64,000 nt of DNA from Parvularcula marina. GTDB taxonomy: Bacteria; Pseudomonadota; Alphaproteobacteria; Caulobacterales; Parvularculaceae. Made by a program: the position numbers and the translations under genes. Below, piece after piece: positions 9,572 to 18,722 of this stretch (its first letter is position 1; every line of letters starts with the position of its first letter). Below the pieces are notes generated by a model. It had not been told where the DNA came from and did not search any database. It saw nothing but the letters and a program-made list of their open reading frames with translations. Location of the stretch: the NCBI RefSeq assembly GCF_003399445.1, contig NZ_QUQO01000001.1, forward strand, positions 372,001 to 436,000, written 5' to 3'.

Positions 9572-9586
9572 GAACATTATGAGAAC
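9572..9586 (-). promoter_or_regulatory. LexA-type box upstream of the Y-family polymerase
   Basis: On the plus strand the site reads GAAC-ATTATGA-GAAC, a perfect match to the alphaproteobacterial LexA motif GTTC-N7-GTTC when read on the minus strand. It lies 18 bases upstream of the chosen polymerase ATG at 9553. The motif is short, so one or two chance copies are expected in 64 kb; its position before an SOS-type polymerase is what makes it convincing. Confidence 0.8.
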
Positions 9587-9682
9587 ATAAAAATCCCCGC
9601 TTCACAAGCGGCCAATCCGGCATTTTCCGCGAAGACAAATCCGGATAGATGTTACCGATAACAATAAAGAGGGAGAGGGCGC

Positions 9683-10846
9683 ATGGGGGCCACCACAAAA
9701 CCGGACCGGATGGTACTGGTCGATTCACTGCGCGGCTTTGCGCTGCTCGGCCTTTTCCTCGTTCACTGCGTCGAGCGCTTCGAGCTGTTCTGGCTCGACC
9801 CGGTCTATGATCGGACGTTTCAGTGGACCTTCGGGATATTTGCCGGGAAGGCCTATGCGCTGTTTGCGCTCTGCTTCGGGCTGAGCTTTTACATCATCAT
9901 GGAACGCGCGCGGGAACGTGGTGAAGCCTATGCTGGCACCTTCGCCTGGCGGCTCGTGATCCTGCTTGGGTTCGGGATCCTGCACAGCCTCATCTATCGG
10001 GGCGATATCCTGATGCTGCTCGCTCTATTCGGATTTCTCCTGCTCCTGTTTGACCGCATAAAGAATAACTGGCTGTTGCTGGGGCTCGGTGTACTGATCC
10101 TCGCCCAGCTCCCTCTTCTCTTCCGGGCATGGGCAGCGATGGACGGGCAAGCCTGGGCATTGGCCACTCCCCGCTATTTCGATAATCCGAGCCTTGGGGT
10201 CATGGCGACCGGCAGCCTGTGGGACATGATCAAATCCTTCGCGACGGATGGTCAGGGCGCGAAATGGTGGTTCATGCTGGAATCAGGGCGCATCACCCAG
10301 ATTATCGGCCTCTTCGTGATCGGGCTGCTACTCGGCCGGATCCGGTTTTTCCGTGACCCCGAGCGATATGGCCGGACACGGATCATCGCGCTTGTAGTCA
10401 GCCTTGCGGCATGGCTGGGGCTCTGGGCGGTGCAGGTTCAGCTCTTCCCCAGCGTCGCTGAGGCACTACCGGAAGCGCAGCGTGAGCTGGGACAAGCACT
10501 TGAGAACCTCATCCAGCTGGCGCTCCTCAGCGTCCAGATCCTTGTGTTCATCGAGCTCTATCAGCGCCTCAAGGGCGCCGTGATCAGCTGGCTGGCCCCA
10601 ATGGGCCGCATGACCCTGACCCTCTATCTCGGCCAGTCGCTCATCTTTGTGCCGATCTTTGCAGGCTTCGGCCTCGGGCTTTATGACGATATGTCGAACG
10701 CAACCGCGCTCCAGATCGGGATCGTGACCTTCGCCCTCCAGATGGTCTTTGCCGCCTGGTGGTTCCGTCACTTCTATTACGGGCCGCTCGAATGGGTCTG
10801 GCGCGCCGCGACACGGCGGACGCTCGATGTGCCATTCAGGAAATAG
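9683..10846 (+). CDS. DUF418 integral membrane protein
   Basis: A 387-residue multi-pass protein of the DUF418 family. The N-terminus DSLRGFALLGLFLVHCVE is the usual start of these proteins, and the C-terminal third has GRMTLTLYLGQSLIF and the conserved FYYGPLEWVWRAAT ending. About eight hydrophobic helices are visible, and an RFELFW-containing loop follows the first. GGGAGAGG stands 6-13 bases before the ATG. No biochemical function is established for the family. It is transcribed divergently from the polymerase gene and appears monocistronic. Confidence 0.85.
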   Translation: MGATTKPDRMVLVDSLRGFALLGLFLVHCVERFELFWLDPVYDRTFQWTFGIFAGKAYALFALCFGLSFYIIMERARERGEAYAGTFAWRLVILLGFGILHSLIYRGDILMLLALFGFLLLLFDRIKNNWLLLGLGVLILAQLPLLFRAWAAMDGQAWALATPRYFDNPSLGVMATGSLWDMIKSFATDGQGAKWWFMLESGRITQIIGLFVIGLLLGRIRFFRDPERYGRTRIIALVVSLAAWLGLWAVQVQLFPSVAEALPEAQRELGQALENLIQLALLSVQILVFIELYQRLKGAVISWLAPMGRMTLTLYLGQSLIFVPIFAGFGLGLYDDMSNATALQIGIVTFALQMVFAAWWFRHFYYGPLEWVWRAATRRTLDVPFRK

Positions 10847-10926
10847 TGCCGTAAACCGCTATTTAAAATTCAGTATACCATGGCATACTTGTGACATGGG
10901 ACGACGAATCCATTCTTATTTATTTA

Positions 10927-11148
10927 ATGAAATACAAATGCGATCTCTGTGAACAAAGTTTCCAGTACGCGGCTCATCGGTATGAAGGCCGTGCAATACC
11001 CGAATGGAATGTGCGGCTTTGCGAGACCTGCGTAAGCCTAAATCATGACGGCATCCTCATCCAAAACCACCCGCGTTTCAGAGAAAAACTTGAAGCCAAT
11101 GGCGTCACAGTCACCCCAAAACATGGCCTTCTCCAAATTCCTATGTAG
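10927..11148 (+). CDS. Small protein with paired CxxC motifs
   Basis: A 73-residue protein with CDLC near the N-terminus and CETC about 25 residues later, the arrangement of a small zinc-binding knuckle pair. The rest is polar with no membrane segment. I do not recognise a family. The start is uncertain: ATG 10927 is taken, a GTG at 10891 would add 12 residues, and neither has a good Shine-Dalgarno. The gene and its flanks are visibly more AT-rich than the neighbours, which may indicate transfer. Confidence 0.5.
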   Translation: MKYKCDLCEQSFQYAAHRYEGRAIPEWNVRLCETCVSLNHDGILIQNHPRFREKLEANGVTVTPKHGLLQIPM

Positions 11149-11199
11149 GTTATATTTCTAGGCTATCCCGCACTGCACAATATGTGTATGGGCGCGCGC

Positions 11200-13044
11200 A
11201 TGTCAGAATTACGCAATATCGCCATCATCGCTCACGTCGACCATGGCAAGACCACCCTTGTGGACGCGCTCCTGCGCCAGTCCGGGGCGGTACGGGACAA
11301 TGCCGAAATGGCCGAACGGGCCATGGACTCGAATGATATCGAGCGCGAACGCGGCATCACCATTCTAGCCAAGGCGACCTCTGTTGAGTGGTCGAGCCCC
11401 AAACATGGCGAAGCGCGGATCAATATCGTCGATACGCCCGGCCACGCCGATTTTGGCGGTGAGGTCGAGCGCATCCTCTCCATGGTCGATGGCTGCGTCC
11501 TGCTGGTCGATGCCGATGAAGGCCCGATGCCGCAAACCAAATTCGTGCTGTCCAAGGCGCTGGGCCTTGGCCTCAAGCCGATCGTCGTCCTGAATAAGGT
11601 CGACCGGCCGACCGCCGAGCCCGACCGCGTGCTCGATGAGGCCTTTGACCTTTTCTCGGCGCTTGGCGCCAATGAGGACCAGCTCGACTTCCCCGCGCTT
11701 TATGCCAGCGGCAAGGAAGGCTGGGCCGATGAGAGCCTCGACGGCCCGCAAAAAGACCTCTCAGCCCTCTTCGAGGCGATCCTCGAGCATGTACCTTCGC
11801 CGGAACTGCCGGAGAATGCGGGTGAGCTGCCTTTCGAGATGCTGGCAACAACGCTTGAAGCCGACCCGTTCCTCGGGCGCATCCTGACGGGCCGGATCGT
11901 CGCCGGTCACCCGAAGGTCGGTCAGACACTCAAAGCGCTGACGGTTGACGGCAAGCTCGTCGAGCAGGCACGGATTTCAAAAGTGCTCGCCTTCCGTGGC
12001 CTGAAACGCCAGCCGGTCGAGACCGCCGAGCCTGGCGACATCGTCGCGATTGCCGGTTTCACCAAGGCCTCCGTGTCGAACACGCTCTGTGATCCGTCTA
12101 TTGCCGAGCCTCTGCCTGCGCGGCCGATCGATCCGCCAACCCTGTCGGTCACACTGTCGCCGAACGATTCGCCGCTTGCCGGCCGCGAAGGCGACAAGGT
12201 GCAGTCTCGGGTCATCCGTGAACGCTTGATGCGTCAGGCCGAAGGTGATGTCGCCATCCGCGTGACCGAGACGGCCGAGAAGGATGCCTTCGAGGTTGCT
12301 GGCCGCGGCGAGCTGCAGCTCGGTGTGCTGATCGAAAACATGCGCCGCGAAGGCTTTGAGCTGACCGTGTCGCGCCCGCGCGTCCTCCTTCGCGAAGAAG
12401 GTGGCCAGACGCTGGAGCCGATGGAAGAAATCGTCATCGATGTGGACGAGGAATATTCCGGTGCCGTCATCGACAAGCTGACCCAGCGCAAATGCGAACT
12501 ACAGGAAATGAAACCGGCCGGTGGCGGCAAGACCCGCCTTGTGCTGCACGGGCCTGCCCGCGCGCTGATCGGCTATCATGGCGAATTCCTGACCGACACG
12601 CGCGGCACGGGCGTCATGAACCGTCTGTATCTGGAGCATGGTCCGCATAAGGGCCCGCTCGACAGCCGCCGGACCGGCACGCTGATCTCCAACGTCTCAG
12701 GCGAAGCAGTTGCCTATGCACTGTGGAACCTCGAAGAGCGCGGCGTGATGTTCATCGATCCGGGCACCAAGGTTTATGAAGGCATGATCATTGGCGAGAA
12801 CGCCAAGCCCCAGGACCTCGAAGTCAACCCGCTCAAGGGCAAACAGCTCACCAACATCCGTGCTGCCGGCAAGGACGAGGCCGTCCGCCTCACCCCGCCG
12901 CGCCGCCTCTCTCTTGAGCAGGCGATCAGCTACATCATGGATGATGAGCTGGTTGAGGTGACGCCGCAATCAATCCGCCTGCGGAAACGATATCTCGATC
13001 CGCATGAGCGCAAACGGCACGCGAAAGCTTCCGCCGCAGCGTAA
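11200..13044 (+). CDS. typA: Ribosome-associated translational GTPase TypA/BipA
   Basis: A 614-residue GTPase of the EF-G-like class that acts on the ribosome in stress and cold adaptation. G1 is AHVDHGKTT, the switch region has RERGITI, G3 is [11 protein letters not shown] and G4 is NKVD. C-terminal EF-G-like domains and the TypA-specific tail with [11 protein letters not shown] are present. The open frame begins at 11182, but the family N-terminus [16 protein letters not shown] fixes the start at 11200. There is no strong Shine-Dalgarno. It appears to be a single-gene unit. Confidence 0.95.
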   Translation: MSELRNIAIIAHVDHGKTTLVDALLRQSGAVRDNAEMAERAMDSNDIERERGITILAKATSVEWSSPKHGEARINIVDTPGHADFGGEVERILSMVDGCVLLVDADEGPMPQTKFVLSKALGLGLKPIVVLNKVDRPTAEPDRVLDEAFDLFSALGANEDQLDFPALYASGKEGWADESLDGPQKDLSALFEAILEHVPSPELPENAGELPFEMLATTLEADPFLGRILTGRIVAGHPKVGQTLKALTVDGKLVEQARISKVLAFRGLKRQPVETAEPGDIVAIAGFTKASVSNTLCDPSIAEPLPARPIDPPTLSVTLSPNDSPLAGREGDKVQSRVIRERLMRQAEGDVAIRVTETAEKDAFEVAGRGELQLGVLIENMRREGFELTVSRPRVLLREEGGQTLEPMEEIVIDVDEEYSGAVIDKLTQRKCELQEMKPAGGGKTRLVLHGPARALIGYHGEFLTDTRGTGVMNRLYLEHGPHKGPLDSRRTGTLISNVSGEAVAYALWNLEERGVMFIDPGTKVYEGMIIGENAKPQDLEVNPLKGKQLTNIRAAGKDEAVRLTPPRRLSLEQAISYIMDDELVEVTPQSIRLRKRYLDPHERKRHAKASAAA

Positions 13045-13095
13045 GCATCTCCGCCTCTCATTGAGGTGACCCCTGACGCGCAAGCATGCTAGCCT

Positions 13096-13116
13096 CCTCC
13101 CGGTTATACCGGGAGG
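13096..13116 (+). promoter_or_regulatory. Hairpin that sequesters a Shine-Dalgarno
   Basis: CCTCCCGGT (13096-13104), a three-base loop and ACCGGGAGG (13108-13116) form a perfect 9-bp stem. The 3' arm contains GGGAGG, the ribosome site for the lipoprotein ATG at 13122. No T-run follows, so it is not a typical terminator. When folded it would block initiation; whether it is a thermosensor or is opened by a factor is not visible. Confidence 0.55.
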
Positions 13117-13121
13117 GGTCT

Positions 13122-15122
13122 ATGCGGTTGATTTTCCTTGCATCTCTGGCGGGCCTTTTCGCGGCCTGTGCGAGCACGACGCCTGAGGGCGGGCCTGCCG
13201 ATGAGCGCCCGGATGGCAGCGCCGAGACGATCATCTCGCAAGTCACGAGCCCGACCCTCAGCCGGTTCAGCAGTGAGGAAGAGCTGCGCGCCTATCTCGA
13301 GGCCGTCGAGCAGACCGCCGCGCGCTACTACCCCGAGCCCGCACCCATGGCCATTTCAGATGCCGCGTCGAGCGAGATCGTCGTGACCGCCTCAGCGCAG
13401 GTACAGGACTCGACCGCAACCGCAGATGTGTCGATCACGAATAATCAGGTCGAGGGTGTCGACGAAGGCGACATCGTCAAGCGCATCGGCAATTACTTCG
13501 TCACATTGCAGGATGGCCGCGTCTTCACGGTCGCCATTCGCGATGCCGGCATACCGGTGCTCGATCCCCGCGCGCGCCTCGATGTCTATGCGAGCGCCGA
13601 TCAGGACACCTGGTATGATGAGATGCTGGTCAGCGGAAACCGGATCGTCGTCACCGGCTATTCCTATGACGCCGACGCCACCGAAATCGCGCTGTTACGG
13701 CTGGCCGATGATGGCAGCCTGACCTTCGAGCGGCGTTTCTTTCTGTCATCGGATGATTATTACGACACAGAGAATTATGCGACCCGGATGATCGGCTCGA
13801 AACTAGTCCTGCACACGCCGATCTGGCTCGGCAATCTCGACTGGGAAGCGCAGTCGCTTGCCTTCCCGGTCATCGTGCCCGACCGTGGCGGTGAAGACCG
13901 CTTTGAGATGATTGACGGCCGCCCGCTCTTTGACGTCACCGATATCTACCGGCCTGTTCGCGAACTCGACGAGCCGATGCTCCATGCGGTCTCGGTCTGC
14001 GATCTTGATACACTAGGCACGGATGATTTCGAGGGCTGCGAGACGACAGCCTTTATCGCTGAGGCCGAGCATGAGGTCTTTGTTGCAGGCAAGGATATGT
14101 ATGTCTGGAGCTGGGAGAATTTCGGAGAGGCCTGCGAGACCGATACAAGGCCGGATTTTGCGCGGCTAATCGACGGCACCGTCCACCGGGTCTCGCTTTC
14201 GGGTGAGCCCCTCGTCGTCTCTGCGATGCGCGGCCGGCCCGTCAACCAGTTCAGCATGTCCCTGCGCGATGATGATTTCCTCGCGCTGACCCACTGGATG
14301 CCGCCCTGCTGGGGCTGGCCGACGCTGCATTTCGCCCTCGCCAATATCCCGGATGAGGGGTTCAGCCGTACGCTGGATGAGAGCACCCCGGACGACTATA
14401 CGCCCCTGCCCTCGCTTGATGACATGGACGATATCGAGAACCGGTTCACCGACAGCTATCTTCTCTATACCGGCAGTGAACGGAGTTATATTTACGACCT
14501 CCTTTATGGGGATGTCGATATCGCGCCCGGCAGCCCACTGGTCGCCGTCAGCCTTGATGCCCCTGAGGCACCGAAGATCCTGACCCTGCCCCATAGCGTC
14601 ATTCGTCTCGACCGGGCCGGGGCAACTGATGCGGTCGCTACCGGCTATCGCGGCGGCGAAGGGCTCTATGTAACCTATATCGATCTCGATGACCTCGCCT
14701 CGATTGCCTCAACTACGCTGATTGAGGATCGCTTTGAAAGCGAGAACCGCTCCCACGCCTTTAATGCGCTGATTACGGAAGAAGGCGGGATCATGGGCCT
14801 GCCGACAGTTCGTTATGTGCAGGAGGCAGGCCGCTGGGTCAGCCGCAGCGACGCCTCCGATCTCAGCTTCCTCACCGTCAGCGGAGACGGCCAGCTCGAT
14901 ATCGCAGGCACGCTTGTGGCGAGCGAAGAAGAGACCCACCCGGATTATGATTGCGAAGTCTCCTGCATCGACTGGTATGGCAATTCGCGGCCGATCTTCA
15001 CCGATGACCGGATCTTCGCGCTGAGTGTCAGCGAAGTGATCGAAGCGCGCCTGACCGGCAACAGGATCGAGGAGCTGCGCCGGATCAACCTGACCGATCC
15101 CAGCGGTATGGCCGGACGGTGA
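13122..15122 (+). CDS. Beta-propeller domain lipoprotein (PF09826 type)
   Basis: A 666-residue predicted lipoprotein. The signal peptide MRLIFLASLAGLFAAC gives C16 as lipidation site. The mature part carries the family signature TNNQVEGVDEGDIVKRIGNY followed by repeated beta-rich blades, as in secreted beta-propeller proteins of PF09826. Paired cysteines (CDLD...GCET and CEVSC) suggest disulphides, in keeping with an extracytoplasmic site. GGGAGGGG before ATG 13122 decides the start; an upstream frame from 13086 is not used. The cupin gene starts inside its stop codon. The molecular role of the family is not established. Confidence 0.82.
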   Translation: MRLIFLASLAGLFAACASTTPEGGPADERPDGSAETIISQVTSPTLSRFSSEEELRAYLEAVEQTAARYYPEPAPMAISDAASSEIVVTASAQVQDSTATADVSITNNQVEGVDEGDIVKRIGNYFVTLQDGRVFTVAIRDAGIPVLDPRARLDVYASADQDTWYDEMLVSGNRIVVTGYSYDADATEIALLRLADDGSLTFERRFFLSSDDYYDTENYATRMIGSKLVLHTPIWLGNLDWEAQSLAFPVIVPDRGGEDRFEMIDGRPLFDVTDIYRPVRELDEPMLHAVSVCDLDTLGTDDFEGCETTAFIAEAEHEVFVAGKDMYVWSWENFGEACETDTRPDFARLIDGTVHRVSLSGEPLVVSAMRGRPVNQFSMSLRDDDFLALTHWMPPCWGWPTLHFALANIPDEGFSRTLDESTPDDYTPLPSLDDMDDIENRFTDSYLLYTGSERSYIYDLLYGDVDIAPGSPLVAVSLDAPEAPKILTLPHSVIRLDRAGATDAVATGYRGGEGLYVTYIDLDDLASIASTTLIEDRFESENRSHAFNALITEEGGIMGLPTVRYVQEAGRWVSRSDASDLSFLTVSGDGQLDIAGTLVASEEETHPDYDCEVSCIDWYGNSRPIFTDDRIFALSVSEVIEARLTGNRIEELRRINLTDPSGMAGR

Positions 15123-15547
15123 GTCTGACTGCGGATGAGCTGATTGACCGGCTCGGCCTGGCGCCTCATCCTGAGGGCGGCTATTTCCTGGAGGTATTCC
15201 GGGACGGCCGCGAGCAGGATGGCCGGACCGCCTCCACGGCCATCTATTATCTTCTCAAGCCGGGAGAGCGCTCGCACTGGCACCGGATCGATGCGGTCGA
15301 GATCTGGCATCATTATGCGGGCGGATCGCTGGAGCTCAAGATTTCTCCGGACGGGAAATCCGTTGAGACGCTTCTTCTCGGTACGGATTTCAACAAAGGC
15401 GAAGAACCCCAACGGATCGTGCCGGCAGGTGTCTGGCAGGCCGCCCGGCCTGTTGAGGGCTGGGTGCTCGTCGGATGCACCGTCGCGCCGGGGTTTCTCT
15501 TCGAGACGTTCGAAATGGCGCCGCCGGACTGGTCGCCCGGCGGCTAG
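15119..15547 (+). CDS. Cupin-fold DUF985 protein
   Basis: A 142-residue single-domain cupin of the DUF985 type. It begins with the usual LIDRLGLAPHPEGGYFLEVFRD, and the first cupin motif contains SHWHRIDAVEIWHHYAG, whose histidines could bind a metal. The later PAGVWQAARP and VGCTVAPGFLFETFEM blocks are also family-typical. The GTG start at 15119 overlaps the stop of the beta-propeller gene, so it is probably translationally coupled. Enzymatic activity is unknown for most members. It converges with the coiled-coil gene 12 bases away. Confidence 0.85.
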   Translation: MSLTADELIDRLGLAPHPEGGYFLEVFRDGREQDGRTASTAIYYLLKPGERSHWHRIDAVEIWHHYAGGSLELKISPDGKSVETLLLGTDFNKGEEPQRIVPAGVWQAARPVEGWVLVGCTVAPGFLFETFEMAPPDWSPGG

Positions 15548-15559
15548 CCTGTCGTGAGA

Positions 15560-16228
15560 TTACCGGCCCGGTTCACCGATCACGATCCGGTCAACACCGT
15601 CACGTTTCCCCGGATCGGTTTCCTGCACCCGGATATGAACGTCCGCATCTTCATCGCGGGGGCGAACAGCGTTTTGGCGCGGCGTATTGGGCGCGACATA
15701 AGCTGCCTGCTGACGAGTTGCCGTTGCCACTTCTTCCTTTACGGCCTTCGCCGCAGCAATCGCTTCTTCTGCCTCGGCCTGGGATTCCTCGACCTTCTCG
15801 ATAGCTTCGGCCATTTCAACGGCCTGATCCGACAGCGGTTCGGCTTCTGAAAGGCTTGCATTCAGGCGGCTTGCATAGATCCGCATCATCCGTGTGGCGC
15901 GTTCGGCGTCACTCGTCGTCGCGGCAATGGCCTCATAGGAAGTCGGCACGGCCTCATTGTCCCGTCTCAGGCTCAGCAATTCGCGGCTCGCCGCCCGGCT
16001 TTCTGCAATCGCCTCATCAAGGCGCGCAGCCACCTGCTCCGCCTGCTGCGCATTTTTTACCGCATCATCAAGCGCATGGGCCAGATCTCTCGCCGCCGCC
16101 TCATGCCTTGAAGCAATGCGGACTTCAGGGTCATCGACCCGAACCGTCTCTTCAGGCGATGTCTTGATCGCCAGATAGGTCACAAAACCGATCGCCACGA
16201 TAATCACCAAAATCACAACAGCACGCAT
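15560..16228 (-). CDS. Membrane-anchored coiled-coil protein
   Basis: A 222-residue protein with one N-terminal membrane segment (VVILVIIVAIGFVTYLAI) and a long Ala/Glu/Arg-rich region, residues 45-175, strongly predicted by eye to be coiled coil. The last 40 residues are charged and probably flexible. GAGG seven bases upstream selects ATG 16228 over ATG 16240, whose codons overlap that ribosome site. It lies 87 bases downstream of hisS on the same strand and may be a distal operon member. No family recognised. Confidence 0.65.
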   Translation of the reverse strand: MRAVVILVIIVAIGFVTYLAIKTSPEETVRVDDPEVRIASRHEAAARDLAHALDDAVKNAQQAEQVAARLDEAIAESRAASRELLSLRRDNEAVPTSYEAIAATTSDAERATRMMRIYASRLNASLSEAEPLSDQAVEMAEAIEKVEESQAEAEEAIAAAKAVKEEVATATRQQAAYVAPNTPRQNAVRPRDEDADVHIRVQETDPGKRDGVDRIVIGEPGR

Positions 16229-16315
16229 GGGACACCTCATTTGTTGTCGAGGTGTAAACGTCCCGAACCGAAAAAGGTTTCAGTATGGCACAGTGTGGCG
16301 CAGAGCCCCCTGCGT

Positions 16316-17806
16316 TCAGTCGCGGAAGGCCAATGTCTTAAGGATCGCCGCTTCGAGGTCACCTTCGGGCACAGACACCTGTGCGGGCTGGCCAGAGCGC
16401 CATTCCTCATTGCTCTCGATCTCTTCGGAGAGCTTGGCGCCGAGGATCAGATCCTTCACCGTGACTTCGCCCTTGGCGCGTTCATCCTCACCCTGAATGA
16501 TGACTGCTGCCGCGCCGCGCTGATCGGCATATTTGAGCTGTTTGCCGAGATTGGCGGCGCCGAAGGCGATATCGACGGCGACATTGTGGCCGCTGAACTT
16601 CTCGCGCAGCCTTGCCGCTATCTGGAAATAGTCCGCCATACGCGAGCGGTCGGGCGTTGCGACAACGATCAGCTTTTGCGTATCGTCCGCCCCCTGCCCT
16701 TTGGCTTCAAGCGCGGAGAGCAGCCGCGAAACACCGATGGAGCAACCGACCGCCGGGACTTCAACACCCTTGAAACGCTTGACGAGATCGTCATAGCGGC
16801 CACCCGAGCCAATCGAGCCAAACTGGACTTCCTGCCCCTTGTCATTGGTGACGGCGAAGGTCAGCTCCGCCTCAAAGACAGGGCCGGTATAGTAATCGAG
16901 CCCGCGCACGACCGACGGATCGATCTTCGCCTGATCCGCATAGCCCATGGCCTCCAGCGTTTCGGCAATGCCGCGCAGCTCGTCGATCCCGGCAAGGCCG
17001 GTTTCACTGCCACCGATCAGCCCCGCCATGGCGTCGAGCGTCTTTGCGTTGTCCGCCCCCGCCGCCTGCATGAAGGCGAGCACTTGGTCCGCCTGATCGC
17101 CGGAGAGCTTGGCGCCTTCAGTGAAGTCGCCACTCTCATCCTTGCGCCCCTCGCCGAGGAGCAGCTTCACGCCCGCCGCGCCGAGGCGGTCGAATTTGTC
17201 CATGGCCCGCAGAACCGTGCCCGACTGGCCACCATCCTCCGTATCAAGACCGATAGATGCGAGAAGCCCCGACATGATCTTCCGCGAGGAGATACGGACA
17301 GCAAAATCCTTTTTCTCGACCCCGGCGGCCACGACCGCATCGGTCAGCATCATGATGGCCTCAGCATCCGCATGAGGAGCAGCGGCCCCCACCGAATCCG
17401 CATCACACTGGGTGAACTCGCGGAACCGGCCTGGCCCCGGCTTTTCATTCCGCCAGACCGTGCCCACCTGATAGCGCCGGAAGGGTTTCGGCAGCGCCTC
17501 ATAGTGCTCGGCCACATGCCGGGCGAGCGGCGCCGTCAGATCATAGCGCAGGCTCATCCACTGCTCGTCATCATCCTGCAGCGAGAAGACACCCTGATTG
17601 GGCCGGTCGACATCCGGCAGGAATTTGCCGAGCGCGTCAGTGTATTCAAAGGCCGGGGTCTCCTGCGGCAAAAAGCCGTAAGACGCATAGACAGCGGTAA
17701 TCCGCCGCAGCATCTCCTGCTCGGCGAGAAGCTCAGCCCCCGAACGGTCGCGGAACCCGCGGGGTTTTCTGGGTTTGGGGCGGAACGTCTTCTGTTTCTT
17801 GGCCAT
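16316..17806 (-). CDS. hisS: Histidyl-tRNA synthetase
   Basis: A class II synthetase of 496 residues, longer than the common 420-residue form through insertions and an N-terminal basic tail (MAKKQKTFRPKPRKPRGFRD). Motif 2 is YQVGTVWRNEKPGPGRFREF with the expected Arg, and the histidine-specific motif is VVRGLDYYTGPVFE. The C-terminal anticodon-binding domain begins near residue 395. The long plus-strand reading frame opposite it is antisense shadow. Confidence 0.96.
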   Translation of the reverse strand: MAKKQKTFRPKPRKPRGFRDRSGAELLAEQEMLRRITAVYASYGFLPQETPAFEYTDALGKFLPDVDRPNQGVFSLQDDDEQWMSLRYDLTAPLARHVAEHYEALPKPFRRYQVGTVWRNEKPGPGRFREFTQCDADSVGAAAPHADAEAIMMLTDAVVAAGVEKKDFAVRISSRKIMSGLLASIGLDTEDGGQSGTVLRAMDKFDRLGAAGVKLLLGEGRKDESGDFTEGAKLSGDQADQVLAFMQAAGADNAKTLDAMAGLIGGSETGLAGIDELRGIAETLEAMGYADQAKIDPSVVRGLDYYTGPVFEAELTFAVTNDKGQEVQFGSIGSGGRYDDLVKRFKGVEVPAVGCSIGVSRLLSALEAKGQGADDTQKLIVVATPDRSRMADYFQIAARLREKFSGHNVAVDIAFGAANLGKQLKYADQRGAAAVIIQGEDERAKGEVTVKDLILGAKLSEEIESNEEWRSGQPAQVSVPEGDLEAAILKTLAFRD

Positions 17807-17930
17807 CGGTGGGCTCTAAGCGAGGCCACGCATTCGGGCAAGATGGGCGGAGATTAACTGCACAAAGGGGTGGTAGGCTCGAATGACGGGCGCGATATGC
17901 CAGACCAGAAAAAATTCGAGGAGTTCTCTC

Positions 17931-18722
17931 ATGTTCGACGATCTCAAGGGCCGCAGCGCCGTCATCACCGGGTCCACTTCCGGCATCGGCAAGGCATTCG
18001 CCGAAGGCCTCGCCAGCCAGGGCGTCAATATCATGCTCAATGGCTTCGGCGATGCGGGCGAAATCGAGGAATTCCGCGCCGGGCTGTCCGAGGCGCATAA
18101 TGTCGATGTCTTCTACAACGCCGCCGACATGACCAAGCCCGACGAGATCAAGGGCCTGATCGACGAGACCGCCGAACGGTTCGGCGCGGTCGATATCCTG
18201 ATCAACAATGCCGGGATCCAGAAGGTCTCGCCTATCGACGAATTCCCTGATGACAAATGGGATGCGATCATAGCGATCAACCTGACCTCCTCCTTCCACA
18301 CGATCAAACACGCCCTGCCGCATATGAAGAAGGCCGGCTTCGGGCGGATCGTGAACCTTGCCTCCGCCCATGGGCTTGTCGCCTCCCCCTTCAAATCGGC
18401 CTATGTCGCGGCCAAGCACGGCATCATGGGACTGACCAAGACGGTCGCGCTTGAGGTCGCAGAGAACGGCATCACCTGTAACGCGATCTGCCCAGGTTAT
18501 GTCGCAACACCGCTGGTCGAGGGGCAGATTGCCGACACCGCCAAGGCGCGCGGCATGACCGAAGAACAGGTCAAAAAGGAAGTCATCCTCGCGGCCCAGC
18601 CGACCAAGGAGTTCATCACCTATGAGAACCTCTGCGGCATCCTCTTCTATCTCTGCTCGAAGGCCGGGTCCGGTGCGACGGGCACCCATTTTGCGATCGA
18701 GGGCGGCTGGACGGCGAAGTAA
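17931..18722 (+). CDS. bdhA: 3-hydroxybutyrate dehydrogenase (SDR)
   Basis: A 263-residue short-chain dehydrogenase. The NAD motif is TGSTSGIGKA, INNAG is present, and the catalytic Ser, Tyr and Lys appear in NLASAHG and SAYVAAKHG. AEFVTYENLCGILF-like sequence (FITYENLCGILFYLC) near the C-terminus and the overall pattern match D-beta-hydroxybutyrate dehydrogenases, which interconvert 3-hydroxybutyrate and acetoacetate in polyhydroxybutyrate/ketone-body use. GAGGAG selects ATG 17931 rather than the frame opening at 17883. The patatin gene starts at the last base of its stop codon, so the two should be made together. Confidence 0.88.
   Translation: MFDDLKGRSAVITGSTSGIGKAFAEGLASQGVNIMLNGFGDAGEIEEFRAGLSEAHNVDVFYNAADMTKPDEIKGLIDETAERFGAVDILINNAGIQKVSPIDEFPDDKWDAIIAINLTSSFHTIKHALPHMKKAGFGRIVNLASAHGLVASPFKSAYVAAKHGIMGLTKTVALEVAENGITCNAICPGYVATPLVEGQIADTAKARGMTEEQVKKEVILAAQPTKEFITYENLCGILFYLCSKAGSGATGTHFAIEGGWTAK

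Noticed and set aside
16241-17857. 538-residue plus-strand open frame
   Set aside because: Antisense to hisS, which has complete family motifs; composition explains the open frame.
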